Positions 17,196 to 25,968 of a stretch of 64,000 nt of DNA are shown piece by piece. Source of the DNA: Bacillus_AB infantis_B. GTDB lineage: Bacteria; Bacillota; Bacilli; Bacillales; Cytobacillaceae. The stretch is from NCBI RefSeq assembly GCF_008180445.1, contig NZ_VTER01000007.1, positions 1 to 64,000 of the forward strand, given 5' to 3'. The position numbers and the translations under genes were made by a program. Within the stretch, counting starts at the first letter, position 1, and each line of letters starts with the position of its first letter. Below the pieces are notes generated by a model, which was given only the letters and a program-made list of their open reading frames with translations, was not told the DNA's origin and searched no databases.

Positions 17196-17220
17196 TGACA
17201 GGCACTGTTTATGTTATGAT
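17192..17220 (+). promoter_or_regulatory. SigA promoter for rplS
   Basis: TTGATG (17192-17197) overlaps the trmD stop codon, followed by 17 bases and TATGAT (17215-17220). Transcription from here gives a leader of about 100 bases before the rplS start. Confidence 0.65.
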
Positions 17221-17224
17221 AGTT

Positions 17225-17324
17225 TTTGTGGCTTGGGCTGAGTGATCGGCCGGGTCTTATAACGATGTTCCGCTGCAATAAAGAAAGTCTGTGCAAGAGC
17301 ATCTGTTGGAAGGAGTTGAAAACG
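17225..17324 (+). promoter_or_regulatory. Probable L19 leader region
   Basis: The GC-rich 100-base leader between the rplS promoter and gene is where the Bacillus L19 leader (an autoregulatory ribosomal-protein leader) is known to sit. I could not build the consensus structure with certainty by eye. A covariance search would settle it. Confidence 0.45.
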
Positions 17325-17669
17325 ATGCATAAATTAATCGAAGAAATTACAAAAGAACAGCTTCGCGCTGATGTTCCTGCGTTCCGTCCTGGTGATACTG
17401 TACGTGTACACGTTAAAGTTATCGAGGGTACCCGCGAACGTGTTCAGGTGTATGAAGGTGTTGTAATTAAGCGTCGTGGTGGTGGAATCAGCGAAACTTT
17501 TACAGTACGTAAAGTTTCTTACGGTGTAGGCGTTGAGCGTACATTCCCTGTACACACACCAAAAATTGCGAAGCTTGAAGTTATGCGCCGCGGTAAAGTA
17601 CGCCGTGCGAAACTTTACTACCTGCGTAACCTGCGCGGTAAAAAAGCTCGTATCAAAGAAATCCGATAA
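17325..17669 (+). CDS. rplS: 50S ribosomal protein L19
   Basis: 114 residues from ATG 17325 with AAGGAG ten bases before it. The conserved RPGDTVRVHVKVIEGTRERV and KRRGGGISETFTVRK segments are clear. L19 is at the 30S-50S interface. Codon use is strongly biased to AT-rich, highly expressed type. Confidence 0.98.
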   Translation: MHKLIEEITKEQLRADVPAFRPGDTVRVHVKVIEGTRERVQVYEGVVIKRRGGGISETFTVRKVSYGVGVERTFPVHTPKIAKLEVMRRGKVRRAKLYYLRNLRGKKARIKEIR

Positions 17670-17709
17670 TAGTAAAGCGGCGGTGCGCTCTGCACCGCCA
17701 ATTGCGAAG

Positions 17710-17737
17710 AAGGAGCTTGTATATCAAGCTCCTTTTT
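17710..17737 (+). terminator. Rho-independent terminator after rplS
   Basis: AAGGAGCTTG (17710-17719) pairs with CAAGCTCCTT (17725-17734) around TATAT, then T-rich sequence. A GC-rich hairpin (GGCGGTGC with GCACCGCC) just before it, near 17681-17701, lacks its own T-run and may add stability. Confidence 0.9.
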
Positions 17738-17792
17738 CACATAAAAGCGTTAAGTATGACGTGCTAATCAGCCGGATCCGGCCTTGGCCAAA

Positions 17793-17814
17793 CTCGGCGC
17801 CAGCCGGGTTTTTT
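17793..17814 (+). terminator. Possible second terminator before lepB
   Basis: A six-pair stem (17793-17798 with 17803-17808, one G-T) has a GCCA loop and six T. The rest of the 17738-18046 gap is GC-rich then AT-rich, contains a 12-base palindrome at 17771-17782, and has no gene I can support; a promoter for lepB could not be chosen. Confidence 0.5.
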
Positions 17815-18046
17815 CATTTGGCTTTTTTCACCCGGCCTCCTTTTGCAGCTGCACTTGCCCGGCTTCCGGATTATTTCAGGGCTCTGGAGGTGCAGGGGCT
17901 TAAATGGCAGAAAATAGGCCAATACTAGGAATTATACATCCCATCGTGTTTATTGCAGTGAAATAATGTAAATGTAAAGAATGAATCAAAGTGATAATCA
18001 ATAGGACGCTGGATATATTTTTTAGCAGAGATTGGTGGGAACTAAC

Positions 18047-18598
18047 ATGGGAAAGAGCAAAAGTGAATTCTGGGAATGGACAAAGGCGCTGATCATCGCT
18101 GTGCTCCTTGCGGCTGTCATCCGCTATTTCTTATTCGCCCCGATTGTGGTGGATGGACTGTCGATGATGCCGACGCTCCATGATACGGACAGGATGATCG
18201 TGAATAAGTTCACGTATAAGATTGGCGATCCAAAGAGATTTGACATCATCGTCTTTCACGCCCCGGAAAATAAGGACTACATAAAAAGGGTAATCGGCCT
18301 GCCGGGTGACAGGATCGAATACAAAGATGATATCTTATATGTAAATGGCGAAGCGGTCGAGGAGCCGTATCTTGATGAATACAAGAAAGAGGTCATCGAC
18401 GGGCCGCTGACAGAGCCTTTTACACTTGAAGATAAAATCGGGCAGGAGACCGTGCCGGAGGGTCATCTCTTCGTAATGGGCGATAACCGGCGCTACAGCA
18501 AGGACAGCCGCCATATCGGCACGATCCCGATGGAAAAGGTGCTTGGGGATACAAATATCATCTATTGGCCCCTTGAGGACTTCCGCATCGTAAAATAG
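18047..18598 (+). CDS. lepB: Type I signal peptidase
   Basis: 183 residues. One N-terminal membrane helix (about residues 13-32) is followed by the catalytic Ser39 in GLSMMPTL and Lys80 in YIKRVIGLPGDR, and later the conserved MGDNRRYSKDSR motif. The enzyme cuts signal peptides of Sec-exported proteins at the outer membrane face. ATG 18047 has GGTGGG upstream; an earlier start at 18032 would only add residues without a site. B. subtilis lacks a signal peptidase gene at this spot, but several other Bacillaceae have it here. Confidence 0.96.
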   Translation: MGKSKSEFWEWTKALIIAVLLAAVIRYFLFAPIVVDGLSMMPTLHDTDRMIVNKFTYKIGDPKRFDIIVFHAPENKDYIKRVIGLPGDRIEYKDDILYVNGEAVEEPYLDEYKKEVIDGPLTEPFTLEDKIGQETVPEGHLFVMGDNRRYSKDSRHIGTIPMEKVLGDTNIIYWPLEDFRIVK

Positions 18599-18628
18599 CA
18601 ATTATTCTAGTCAGAAAGGGTGGCAGCC

Positions 18629-19501
18629 TTGACAATACAATGGTTTCCAGGGCATATGGCAAAAGCCCGCAGGCAGGTCACAGAAAAGCTGAAGCTTGTT
18701 GATATTATTTTTGAGCTTGTCGACGCGCGTCTGCCGCAGTCTTCAAGAAATCCGATGATCGACGAGATCATCCAGCATAAACCGAGGCTTGTGCTGCTCA
18801 ATAAGGCCGATATGGCTGATAAAGAAGCCACAAAAGCCTGGATCCGCTATTTTAGCGATAGAGGGATCAAAGCGCTTGCCATTAACTCACAGGCAGGGTC
18901 CGGCATGAAGGATATCTCCTCTGCAGCACAGGAAATATTGAAGGAAAAGTTTGACCGGATGAGAGCCAAAGGTGTAAAGCCAAGGGCAATCAGGGGAATG
19001 ATCGTAGGGATCCCGAATGTCGGCAAGTCAACGCTCATCAACCGGCTTGCAAAGAAAAATATTGCCAAAACAGGCAATATGCCCGGGGTGACAAAAGCGC
19101 AGCAGTGGATAAAGGCCGGCAAGGAAATGGAACTCCTGGATACACCGGGGATTTTATGGCCGAAATTTGAAGACCAGGAAGTGGGCCTAAAGCTGGCTCT
19201 TTCCGGAGCGATAAAAGATACGATATTAAATCTTCATGACATCGCCATTTATGCATTGAAGTTTCTTGAAAAACACTACCCTGGAAGGCTGCTGGAAAGA
19301 TACAGCCTTGAAGAATTCCCTGAGGAAGCAGTAGAAGCCTTCGATAAAATCGGAAGGCTGAGGGGCTGCCTAATGGGCGGGGGTGAAGTCGATTATGATA
19401 AAGTCGCAGAGCTGATCATCCGTGAAATCCGGACAGAAAAGCTTGGCCCGTTATCATTTGAACACCCGTCAGATTTTGCAGCAGGAGAACCTGCAGAGTA
19501 A
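18629..19501 (+). CDS. rbgA: Ribosome biogenesis GTPase RbgA
   Basis: 290 residues (ylqF). The circularly permuted GTPase motif order is visible: NKAD at 58-61, then GIPNVGKST at 127-135, then DTPG at 171-174. It matures the 50S subunit late in assembly. TTG 18629 with AAAGGGTGG upstream gives the conserved MTIQWFPGHMAKA start; a GTG at 18620 is inside the ribosome site. Confidence 0.97.
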   Translation: MTIQWFPGHMAKARRQVTEKLKLVDIIFELVDARLPQSSRNPMIDEIIQHKPRLVLLNKADMADKEATKAWIRYFSDRGIKALAINSQAGSGMKDISSAAQEILKEKFDRMRAKGVKPRAIRGMIVGIPNVGKSTLINRLAKKNIAKTGNMPGVTKAQQWIKAGKEMELLDTPGILWPKFEDQEVGLKLALSGAIKDTILNLHDIAIYALKFLEKHYPGRLLERYSLEEFPEEAVEAFDKIGRLRGCLMGGGEVDYDKVAELIIREIRTEKLGPLSFEHPSDFAAGEPAE

Positions 19502-19558
19502 ATCGGCTTTTTTGTCCGCAATACCGTTTTAAAATGGTAAAATAGAATAGCAGCAATG

Positions 19559-19592
19559 AATAAAGGCCTCTGCATGGGGCCTTTATTTTTTG
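19559..19592 (+). terminator. Rho-independent terminator after rbgA
   Basis: AATAAAGGCC (19559-19568) pairs with GGCCTTTATT (19578-19587) across an 9-base loop, then a T-run. It ends the lepB-rbgA transcript before rnhB. Confidence 0.85.
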
Positions 19593-19662
19593 GTATTTAT
19601 CCGGAAGGGTCGCGCAGCATGACTGGCCCTTCCTTCTACATAATGGCATAAGGGTGGATTAA

Positions 19663-20430
19663 ATGAAACAGCTTACAATCAGTGAAATCAGCGAGAAGCT
19701 GAAGGATCTGAAAGACGACAAAGACCCATTCTTCGGGGAGCTCAAATCTGATGGACGCAAAGGGGTGCAGCAGCTGCTCGCGAGATGGGACAGACAAAGG
19801 GCCGGGGAGGCCAGGCTTTACGGCCGGTATCAGGAAATGACTGTATTTGAGCGGAGGCTGAAGAAAAGCGGCTGGACAATGATCGCAGGCACGGATGAAG
19901 CCGGCAGGGGTCCGCTCGCCGGCCCTGTCATCGCAGCAGCAGTCATACTGCCGGAAGGATTTTATCTTCCTGGCCTTGATGACTCCAAGAAGCTGTCTGA
20001 AGCAAAGAGGGACGAATTTTACAAAGAAATCATGTCCGGCGCAGCTGCTGTCGGAATCGGCCGTATCAGTGCAGGGGAAATCGACCGGATTAATATCCTC
20101 CAAGCTTCAAAGAAAGCGATGCTCCTGGCCCTGGCAGATATGGGCAGTACACCGGATTATTTATTGACAGATGCGGTTGATCTGGATGTTCCCTTTCAGG
20201 CAGAGGCAGTCATAAAAGGCGACAGCAAAAGTGTGACGATTGCAGCTGCCTCTGTGATAGCCAAGGTAACGAGGGACCGGTATATGAGGGAACTTGACGA
20301 ACTCTATCCTCACTATGGCTTCGGCAGGAATATGGGCTACGGCACACGGGAGCATCTTGAGGCTATTCAAAAGCACGGGATCATCAATGAACATCGAAAA
20401 AGCTTTGCCCCGATCAAGGGCATGTATTAG
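19663..20430 (+). CDS. rnhB: Ribonuclease HII
   Basis: 255 residues. Active-site signature DEAGRGPLAGP begins at residue 78, and further acidic residues lie in LLTDAVDLD. The protein has an N-terminal helical extension of about 70 residues, as in other Bacillus RNase HII enzymes. It removes RNA and single ribonucleotides from DNA. ATG 19663 follows AAGGGTGG. Confidence 0.97.
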   Translation: MKQLTISEISEKLKDLKDDKDPFFGELKSDGRKGVQQLLARWDRQRAGEARLYGRYQEMTVFERRLKKSGWTMIAGTDEAGRGPLAGPVIAAAVILPEGFYLPGLDDSKKLSEAKRDEFYKEIMSGAAAVGIGRISAGEIDRINILQASKKAMLLALADMGSTPDYLLTDAVDLDVPFQAEAVIKGDSKSVTIAAASVIAKVTRDRYMRELDELYPHYGFGRNMGYGTREHLEAIQKHGIINEHRKSFAPIKGMY

Positions 20431-20442
20431 AGGTGAAGGGAA

Positions 20443-22320
20443 ATGGATCCGCTGAATATTGTCGGTTCAATACTGCAGAACAGAAACAGCGGCGGTCCTA
20501 AGCCGCTTGCCTTGAACCCCGGGCAAATCGTAAGCGCAAAGGTCATCAAGCTTCATCCCAATCAGACTGCAGAGGTCATGATTGGAGGGCAGAAGGTGAT
20601 AGCGCAGCTTGAAACAGCATTGACGGTAAATGAGCGGTATTGGCTGCAGGTCCTGCCGGGGGATGGGGCTCCGCGGCTGAAGCTTCTTCCTGGTGCTGAA
20701 ACACAAAAGGGAATGGGCGCTGAGGAAGTATTGCTTAATAAGCTGGCACTTGCCTCCGCCAAGACGAATATTGATATGGTGTCTTTTTTGGTAAAAGAGC
20801 AGCTGCCCATTACAAAAGAGGGCCTGTCCGCGATTGCAGAATGGCTCGGCGGCAGCCGCCCTTCACAGGATCAGCTTGAAGCAATCAAGCAGGCCTTGTC
20901 AAGGCAGCTGCCGGTTTCAGGCAGGGTATTGGATTCTTTGATGGCTGCACAGGGCGGAAAGCCCATCCAAGCCCTTCTCACAGAGCTTGTGGACCTGCTG
21001 GATCACCCTGGTGTGAGCACTTCGGGGAAAGCGCTTCTTCATATGGCGGCAGATCTTAGCGCTTCATTGAAGATGAAGCAGGGGGAAGAATCACTCTCGT
21101 TCTTAGTGAAAGAATGGCTGGGAAGCCAGGATGGTAAGCGGGCCGAAGGGGCCAGGCACCTGCTGGAAGCAGCCGGCGCCCTGCCAAAAGGACTGAAGGA
21201 GGCCGGCCTTCTTCAGCGGATTCTTGTTTCCAGTGGACAGGCTGGGAGGCCGGCAGGATCACTGGAAGACCTCTTAAAGGCTTTTGCCGGCAGATTGCAG
21301 GGGAATATGCATATATCCTCTAACGAGTCAGGAGAAGGGATGGAGGGGGCGAAAACTGCACAGAATGCATCTATGTTGAATTCAAATGCAGATAACGATC
21401 CTGCAGGACGCCCAGCTTCGGCTGCCCTGCAGCCGGAACGAACTGCAGAAGCATGGAAAAGCCAGCTTTTTTCAGCGCTTGCCGGCAGAGATATGAAGCC
21501 GGCAGAAGCCATTCAGCTTCTGCGGATTTTGCATCCGCAAATGCCTGATCCTGAAAAGGTGTCCGAAAGCATCAAGCTATTAACTGAAAGCGATCCAGAA
21601 GGGCAGGGAGAAAAAAGCATGGACGCCAGGCAGGTACTGCTTGGCGAAATCTCGGCAAAATCAGCCGCGGCTGCCGCTGCCGGGGACGGGCTGCTGCAGT
21701 CCAGGCTTACACACATACTGAAAAGCCTGGGCTATTCCCATGATCATGGAGTGTTCAGCTTCCTCTCGGGCGGGGATGACAGCGGCTTGAAGAATGAATC
21801 ACTTAAAATGATGCTATTGCAGTTTCTGAAGGAAGGCCCTCCCATTCAGCACAAAGAGGCAGCGGAGCAACTGCTGAATAAATTGACGGGACACCAGCTG
21901 TTGGCTCAAGAAACAGGACCGCTGCAGCAGTATATATTCCAGCTGCCTGTCCCGCTGTGGAACAGGACAGCGGAAATGACCATGCAATGGAGCGGAAGGA
22001 AGCTGGCCGATGGAAGGATCGATCCTGCCTATTGCCGCGTCATTTTCTACCTGGACTTGGACCATTTAAAGGAAACGATAGTCGATGTCCAGGTCCAGAA
22101 CAGAATCGTGCAGATCAAGGTCTTTAACGGGGACAGCCGCATCAGGGAGTGGGCAGCCCCTTTTACAGACGGGTTGAAAAAAGGGCTGGAAGAACTGGAT
22201 TACAGGCTTTCTTCCATTGTTTTCGAGAAAGGCAGCGGCGTCCAGCCGCAAACAACAGGGATGGCGTACCGGCCATTGTCCGATTCAGGGAAATACAGCG
22301 GAGTTGATATAAAAATATGA
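20443..22320 (+). CDS. ylqG: YlqG, FliK-like protein of unknown function
   Basis: 625 residues. The N-terminal part has a small beta domain (LNPGQIVSAKVIKLHPNQTA). Long helical, low-complexity sequence fills the middle. The C-terminal region (about 515-610, RVIFYLDLDHLKETIVDVQV and then a two-helix part) resembles the hook-length control domain of FliK. The next gene encodes a FlhB C-terminal-like protein, which is the known partner of FliK in the flagellar switch. The gene is conserved next to rnhB in Bacillus. AGAGGTGAAGGG precedes ATG 20443. Confidence 0.85.
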   Translation: MDPLNIVGSILQNRNSGGPKPLALNPGQIVSAKVIKLHPNQTAEVMIGGQKVIAQLETALTVNERYWLQVLPGDGAPRLKLLPGAETQKGMGAEEVLLNKLALASAKTNIDMVSFLVKEQLPITKEGLSAIAEWLGGSRPSQDQLEAIKQALSRQLPVSGRVLDSLMAAQGGKPIQALLTELVDLLDHPGVSTSGKALLHMAADLSASLKMKQGEESLSFLVKEWLGSQDGKRAEGARHLLEAAGALPKGLKEAGLLQRILVSSGQAGRPAGSLEDLLKAFAGRLQGNMHISSNESGEGMEGAKTAQNASMLNSNADNDPAGRPASAALQPERTAEAWKSQLFSALAGRDMKPAEAIQLLRILHPQMPDPEKVSESIKLLTESDPEGQGEKSMDARQVLLGEISAKSAAAAAAGDGLLQSRLTHILKSLGYSHDHGVFSFLSGGDDSGLKNESLKMMLLQFLKEGPPIQHKEAAEQLLNKLTGHQLLAQETGPLQQYIFQLPVPLWNRTAEMTMQWSGRKLADGRIDPAYCRVIFYLDLDHLKETIVDVQVQNRIVQIKVFNGDSRIREWAAPFTDGLKKGLEELDYRLSSIVFEKGSGVQPQTTGMAYRPLSDSGKYSGVDIKI

Positions 22321-22616
22321 AACAGCAGGATCCGAAGATCAGGAAGGAAGCCGTCGCCCTATCCTATAGGGACGGACATGAAGCACCTAAGGTTAAGGCC
22401 AAAGGAAAGGGACTGACAGCCGAGAATATCCTCGAAAAAGCGAAAGAGCATAATATTCCCATTCAGGAAGACGCGTCACTGGTTGAATTGCTCGGAAAGC
22501 TGAACATCGATGAAAATATCCCGGAGGAGCTGTACCAGGCAGTGGCAGAAATTTTCGCCTTTGTATATAAAGCCGACCGCCGGGCCGGAGAGCACAGCAG
22601 GGGACAGGGATTATAG
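22317..22616 (+). CDS. ylqH: YlqH, FlhB C-terminal-domain-like protein
   Basis: 99 residues that align with the cytoplasmic C-terminal domain of FlhB: both share IRKEAVALSY-like and ALKY-like strands and end with EELYQAVAEIFAFVYK against EEFFKTVAEILAYVYR in the FlhB of this window. The autocleavage motif NPTH of FlhB is missing here (GHEAPKVK is found in that area). The start overlaps the ylqG stop by four bases. A regulator or decoy of the export switch is an inference. Confidence 0.88.
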   Translation: MKQQDPKIRKEAVALSYRDGHEAPKVKAKGKGLTAENILEKAKEHNIPIQEDASLVELLGKLNIDENIPEELYQAVAEIFAFVYKADRRAGEHSRGQGL

Positions 22617-22785
22617 CCTGTCCTTATTCGTATTGGGCAGAAAAGCTCTTTTGAGGAAAGAGCGCTTTTCAAAGTCATATTTCCCCGCATAGAAAGCCGC
22701 GGAAAGGACCTGCTCCCGAACGGTAATTGATCATCATTTCATAAATATATTTCTATGCTGAAAAAACAATTTTTAAAAATAAAAA

Positions 22786-22800
22786 ATGAAAACGCTTTAC
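22786..22800 (+). promoter_or_regulatory. Weak CcpA cre-like site upstream of sucC
   Basis: ATGAAAACGCTTTAC matches the catabolite-response consensus WTGNAANCGNWNNCW at all fixed positions except the last C. A promoter cannot be fixed in the AT-rich stretch behind it; TATAAT occurs at 22847-22852 but has no good -35. Confidence 0.4.
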
Positions 22801-22883
22801 TTTACAGGGTTTTTTATAGATTTAAATTTTAAAATTTTTAAAGAAATATAATATTTAAGTCATAACTGTAGACAAGGGTGTGC

Positions 22884-22899
22884 TCATTTTATAAAATGA
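22884..22899. promoter_or_regulatory. Perfect 16-base palindrome before sucC
   Basis: TCATTTTATAAAATGA is a perfect palindrome, overlapping the next cre-like site by four bases and lying between the presumed promoter and the sucC start. Its regulator is unknown. Confidence 0.6.
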
Positions 22900-22910
22900 A
22901 AGCGCAGTCT
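22896..22910 (+). promoter_or_regulatory. CcpA cre site before sucC
   Basis: ATGAAAGCGCAGTCT matches WTGNAANCGNWNNCW at every defined position. It lies 33 bases before the start codon, downstream of the expected transcription start, which is the roadblock arrangement used for catabolite repression. Confidence 0.6.
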
Positions 22911-22942
22911 ATTTTTTGAAGAGTTTGATAGGAGGATGGGAA

Positions 22943-24103
22943 ATGAATATTCATGAGTACCAGGGAAAAGAAGTCCTCAGAAAATACGGGGTAACGGTTC
23001 CGAATGGAAAGGTCGCTTTTACAGTTGAAGAAGCAGTAGAAGCAGCTAAAGAACTTGGCACAGAGGTAGTTGTAGTTAAGGCGCAGATCCATGCAGGCGG
23101 ACGCGGAAAAGCAGGCGGCGTCAAGGTTGCGAAAAACCTCGATGAAGTACGTACATATGCATCTGAAATCCTGGGGAAAACACTGGTCACTCACCAGACA
23201 GGCCCTGAGGGGAAAGAAGTGAAGCGCCTCCTGATTGAAGAAGGCTGTGATATCCAGAAAGAATATTATGTCGGCCTTGTGCTTGACCGCGCAACTTCCC
23301 GCGTAGTGCTGATGGCGTCTGAAGAAGGCGGCACAGAAATCGAAGAAGTTGCTGAAAAAACACCTGAAAAGATTTTCAAGGAAGAAATCGATCCGGTAAT
23401 CGGCCTGACAGCATTCCAGGCACGCCGCATCGCGTTCAATATCAATATCCCGGCCAAGCTTGTCAACCAGGCAGCAAAGTTCATGCTTGCGCTTTATAAT
23501 GCTTATATTGAGAAGGACTGCTCTATAGCAGAAATCAATCCGCTTGTTGTCACTGGCGACGGCAAGGTAATGGCGCTTGATGCAAAACTGAATTTCGATT
23601 CTAATGCACTTTACCGTCAAAGGGATATTCTTGAGTACCGCGATCTGGAAGAAGAAGATCCAAAAGAAATCGAAGCTTCAAAATATGACCTCAGCTACAT
23701 CTCCCTTGACGGAAACATCGGCTGCATGGTCAACGGTGCCGGACTGGCAATGGCGACAATGGATATTGTCAAGCATTACGGCGGCGACCCGGCCAACTTC
23801 CTTGATGTTGGGGGCGGTGCAACAGCAGAGAAAGTAACAGAAGCATTCAAAATCATCCTTTCTGATCCGAATGTAAAAGGAATCTTTGTCAATATCTTCG
23901 GCGGAATCATGAAATGCGATGTCATTGCAGAAGGCGTTGTAGAGGCTGCAAAGCAGGTTGGCCTGAAAGTGCCGCTTGTTGTACGCCTTGAAGGCACGAA
24001 CGTAGACCTTGGCAAAAAGATTCTCGCAGAATCCGATATTGATATCATCGCAGCGGATTCCATGAGTGACGGGGCAGAAAAAATCGTTTCACTAGTAGGT
24101 TAA
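22943..24103 (+). CDS. sucC: Succinyl-CoA synthetase beta subunit
   Basis: 386 residues. The start ATG 22943 is chosen over an earlier in-frame one because AGGAGG lies 12 bases before it, and it gives the conserved MNIHEYQGKEVL. The ATP-grasp domain is N-terminal, and the CoA-ligase part has the GGIMKCD segment. With SucD it converts succinyl-CoA to succinate with ATP or GTP made in the TCA cycle. SucD follows 16 bases on. Confidence 0.98.
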   Translation: MNIHEYQGKEVLRKYGVTVPNGKVAFTVEEAVEAAKELGTEVVVVKAQIHAGGRGKAGGVKVAKNLDEVRTYASEILGKTLVTHQTGPEGKEVKRLLIEEGCDIQKEYYVGLVLDRATSRVVLMASEEGGTEIEEVAEKTPEKIFKEEIDPVIGLTAFQARRIAFNINIPAKLVNQAAKFMLALYNAYIEKDCSIAEINPLVVTGDGKVMALDAKLNFDSNALYRQRDILEYRDLEEEDPKEIEASKYDLSYISLDGNIGCMVNGAGLAMATMDIVKHYGGDPANFLDVGGGATAEKVTEAFKIILSDPNVKGIFVNIFGGIMKCDVIAEGVVEAAKQVGLKVPLVVRLEGTNVDLGKKILAESDIDIIAADSMSDGAEKIVSLVG

Positions 24104-24119
24104 GAAAGGGGAATTTGAC

Positions 24120-25022
24120 GTGAGTGTATTCATTAATAAAGATACAAAAGTAATAGTTCAAGGGATAACAGGTTCAACTGCCCTTTTCCATACAAAGCAG
24201 ATGCTGGAATACGGCACACAAATCGTCGGGGGCACAACTCCGGGCAAAGGCGGCATGGAAGTCGAAGGAGTACCTGTCTTCAATACAGTTCAGGAAGCTG
24301 TCAAAGAAACAGGCGCAACTGCCTCTGTCATTTATGTTCCGGCTGCTTTTGCTGCAGACGCCATCCTTGAGGCGGTCGATGCAGAGCTTGACCTGGCCAT
24401 CTGTATTACAGAGCATATCCCTGTTCTTGATATGGTTAAAGTGAAGCGTTATATGGAAGGCAAGAAGACCCGCCTGGTCGGCCCTAACTGCCCTGGCGTC
24501 ATCACGCCTGATGAGTGCAAAATCGGCATCATGCCAGGATATATCCATACAAAAGGGCATGTCGGCGTAGTGTCCCGCTCCGGTACATTGACGTATGAAG
24601 CTGTCCACCAGCTCACACAGGCTGGAATCGGCCAGTCCACTGCAGTTGGAATCGGCGGAGACCCTGTCAACGGAACAAACTTCATCGATGTATTAAAAGC
24701 ATTCAATGAAGATCCGGAAACAAAAGCGGTCATCATGATTGGTGAAATCGGCGGAACGGCTGAAGAAGAAGCAGCTGAGTGGGTAAAAGCTAATATGACA
24801 AAGCCTGTTGTCGGCTTTATCGGCGGCCGTACTGCACCTCCAGGGAAGCGCATGGGCCATGCCGGCGCCATCATCTCAGGCGGTAAAGGCACTGCTGACG
24901 AAAAAATCCGTGTGATGAACGAATGCGGAATCCAGGTTGCCGATACTCCATCCGTAATGGGTGAAACTTTGATTAAGGTCCTGAAAGAAAAAGGCCTTTT
25001 CGACGAATGCAAAACGCACTAA
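24120..25022 (+). CDS. sucD: Succinyl-CoA synthetase alpha subunit
   Basis: 300 residues from GTG 24120 after AAAGGGGAA. It binds CoA and carries the phosphorylated His in MGHAGAI; GEIGGTAEEEAAEW is a power-helix region that contacts SucC. The neighbouring order matches B. subtilis exactly. Confidence 0.98.
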   Translation: MSVFINKDTKVIVQGITGSTALFHTKQMLEYGTQIVGGTTPGKGGMEVEGVPVFNTVQEAVKETGATASVIYVPAAFAADAILEAVDAELDLAICITEHIPVLDMVKVKRYMEGKKTRLVGPNCPGVITPDECKIGIMPGYIHTKGHVGVVSRSGTLTYEAVHQLTQAGIGQSTAVGIGGDPVNGTNFIDVLKAFNEDPETKAVIMIGEIGGTAEEEAAEWVKANMTKPVVGFIGGRTAPPGKRMGHAGAIISGGKGTADEKIRVMNECGIQVADTPSVMGETLIKVLKEKGLFDECKTH

Positions 25023-25043
25023 ACACATAGATCAGACTTTCCG

Positions 25044-25085
25044 GTCCCCTTGCCTCAAGGGGACTATTTCTCCTTCTTTTTTAAC
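25044..25085 (+). terminator. Terminator after sucD
   Basis: GTCCCCTTG (25044-25052) pairs with CAAGGGGAC (25056-25064) with a three-base loop; a T-rich stretch with a CTCC interruption follows. The stem is strong but the T-run is late. Confidence 0.65.
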
Positions 25086-25122
25086 TCCCTCTCTTAAAAA
25101 ATTCCTATCAGGAGGTCCGCAA

Positions 25123-25968
25123 ATGGACGAATTCAAGCTGAAATTTATCTCCCTCCATCACAAAAGTTCCTGGAGCAGCATTTATCATTTCCTAAAGAAA
25201 GATCCCCACATGAAAACCTCCCTGTCAGCAGCTTTCTCTGAACCCGATCGTAAACTCTTTTTCCCAACTAAAAGCAGCCTGGAGACAACGATAGAGAAAA
25301 TCAGGCTATACGAGAAATACGGCATTCACTGCATTACAATCTTTGACCCTGAATATCCCCCGCTTCTTAAGGAGATCTATCAGCCTCCCTGGGTACTATA
25401 CGCAAAAGGAGACATCAGCTTGTTGCATCTGGATCCCAAGCTTGCGGTTGTAGGCTCCAGGCAGATAACAGGATACGGCAGGAGCGCAATTAAAAAAGTA
25501 TTTCCGGGCTTGGTGGGAAAGGGAGTGGCCATCGTAAGCGGACTGGCAGCCGGAGTGGATGCCGAGGCGCATGAAACAGCCATTTCGCTCGGCGGCCGGA
25601 CGATCGGTGTCATTGCTGGAGGCCTTAATCATATTTACCCAAAATCCAATGAACAGCTGGCCAGAAGGATGATGGAAGATCAGCTTGTCATTTCTGAGTA
25701 TCCGCCTGATGCACGGCCTGACAGATGGCAGTTCCCAATGAGGAACAGAATCATCAGCGGGCTTTCCCAGGGGACCTTTATAATAGAAGCAAAAAGCAAG
25801 AGCGGATCGCTGATTACGGCAAACTATGCCGTCAATGAAGGCAGGGATGTGTTTGCCTTGCCAGGCAGCATATTCAGCCAGGCATCCGCCGGCACGAACG
25901 AATTGATCCAGCAGGGCGCAAAGCTGATTGCAGATGCAAGTGAGATCCTTGAAGAACTGAATTTTTAA
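25123..25968 (+). CDS. dprA: DNA processing protein DprA (Smf)
   Basis: 281 residues. The Rossmann-like core with GSRQITGYG and VSGLAAGVDAEAHE is typical, as is RNRIISGLSQGT. DprA loads RecA on incoming single-stranded DNA during natural competence. AGGAGG precedes ATG 25123. The usual ComK boxes upstream of the gene could not be recognised. Confidence 0.96.
   Translation: MDEFKLKFISLHHKSSWSSIYHFLKKDPHMKTSLSAAFSEPDRKLFFPTKSSLETTIEKIRLYEKYGIHCITIFDPEYPPLLKEIYQPPWVLYAKGDISLLHLDPKLAVVGSRQITGYGRSAIKKVFPGLVGKGVAIVSGLAAGVDAEAHETAISLGGRTIGVIAGGLNHIYPKSNEQLARRMMEDQLVISEYPPDARPDRWQFPMRNRIISGLSQGTFIIEAKSKSGSLITANYAVNEGRDVFALPGSIFSQASAGTNELIQQGAKLIADASEILEELNF

Noticed and set aside
17533..17928. 131-residue open frame overlapping the end of rplS
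   Set aside because: It starts inside rplS in another frame and runs through a terminator; the sequence is not protein-like.
22889..23620. 243-residue open frame on the - strand
   Set aside because: It is a shadow of sucC with Cys/Phe-rich composition unlike a real protein.
25023..25122. ComK box before dprA
   Set aside because: No AAAA-N5-TTTT pair with correct spacing was recognised.
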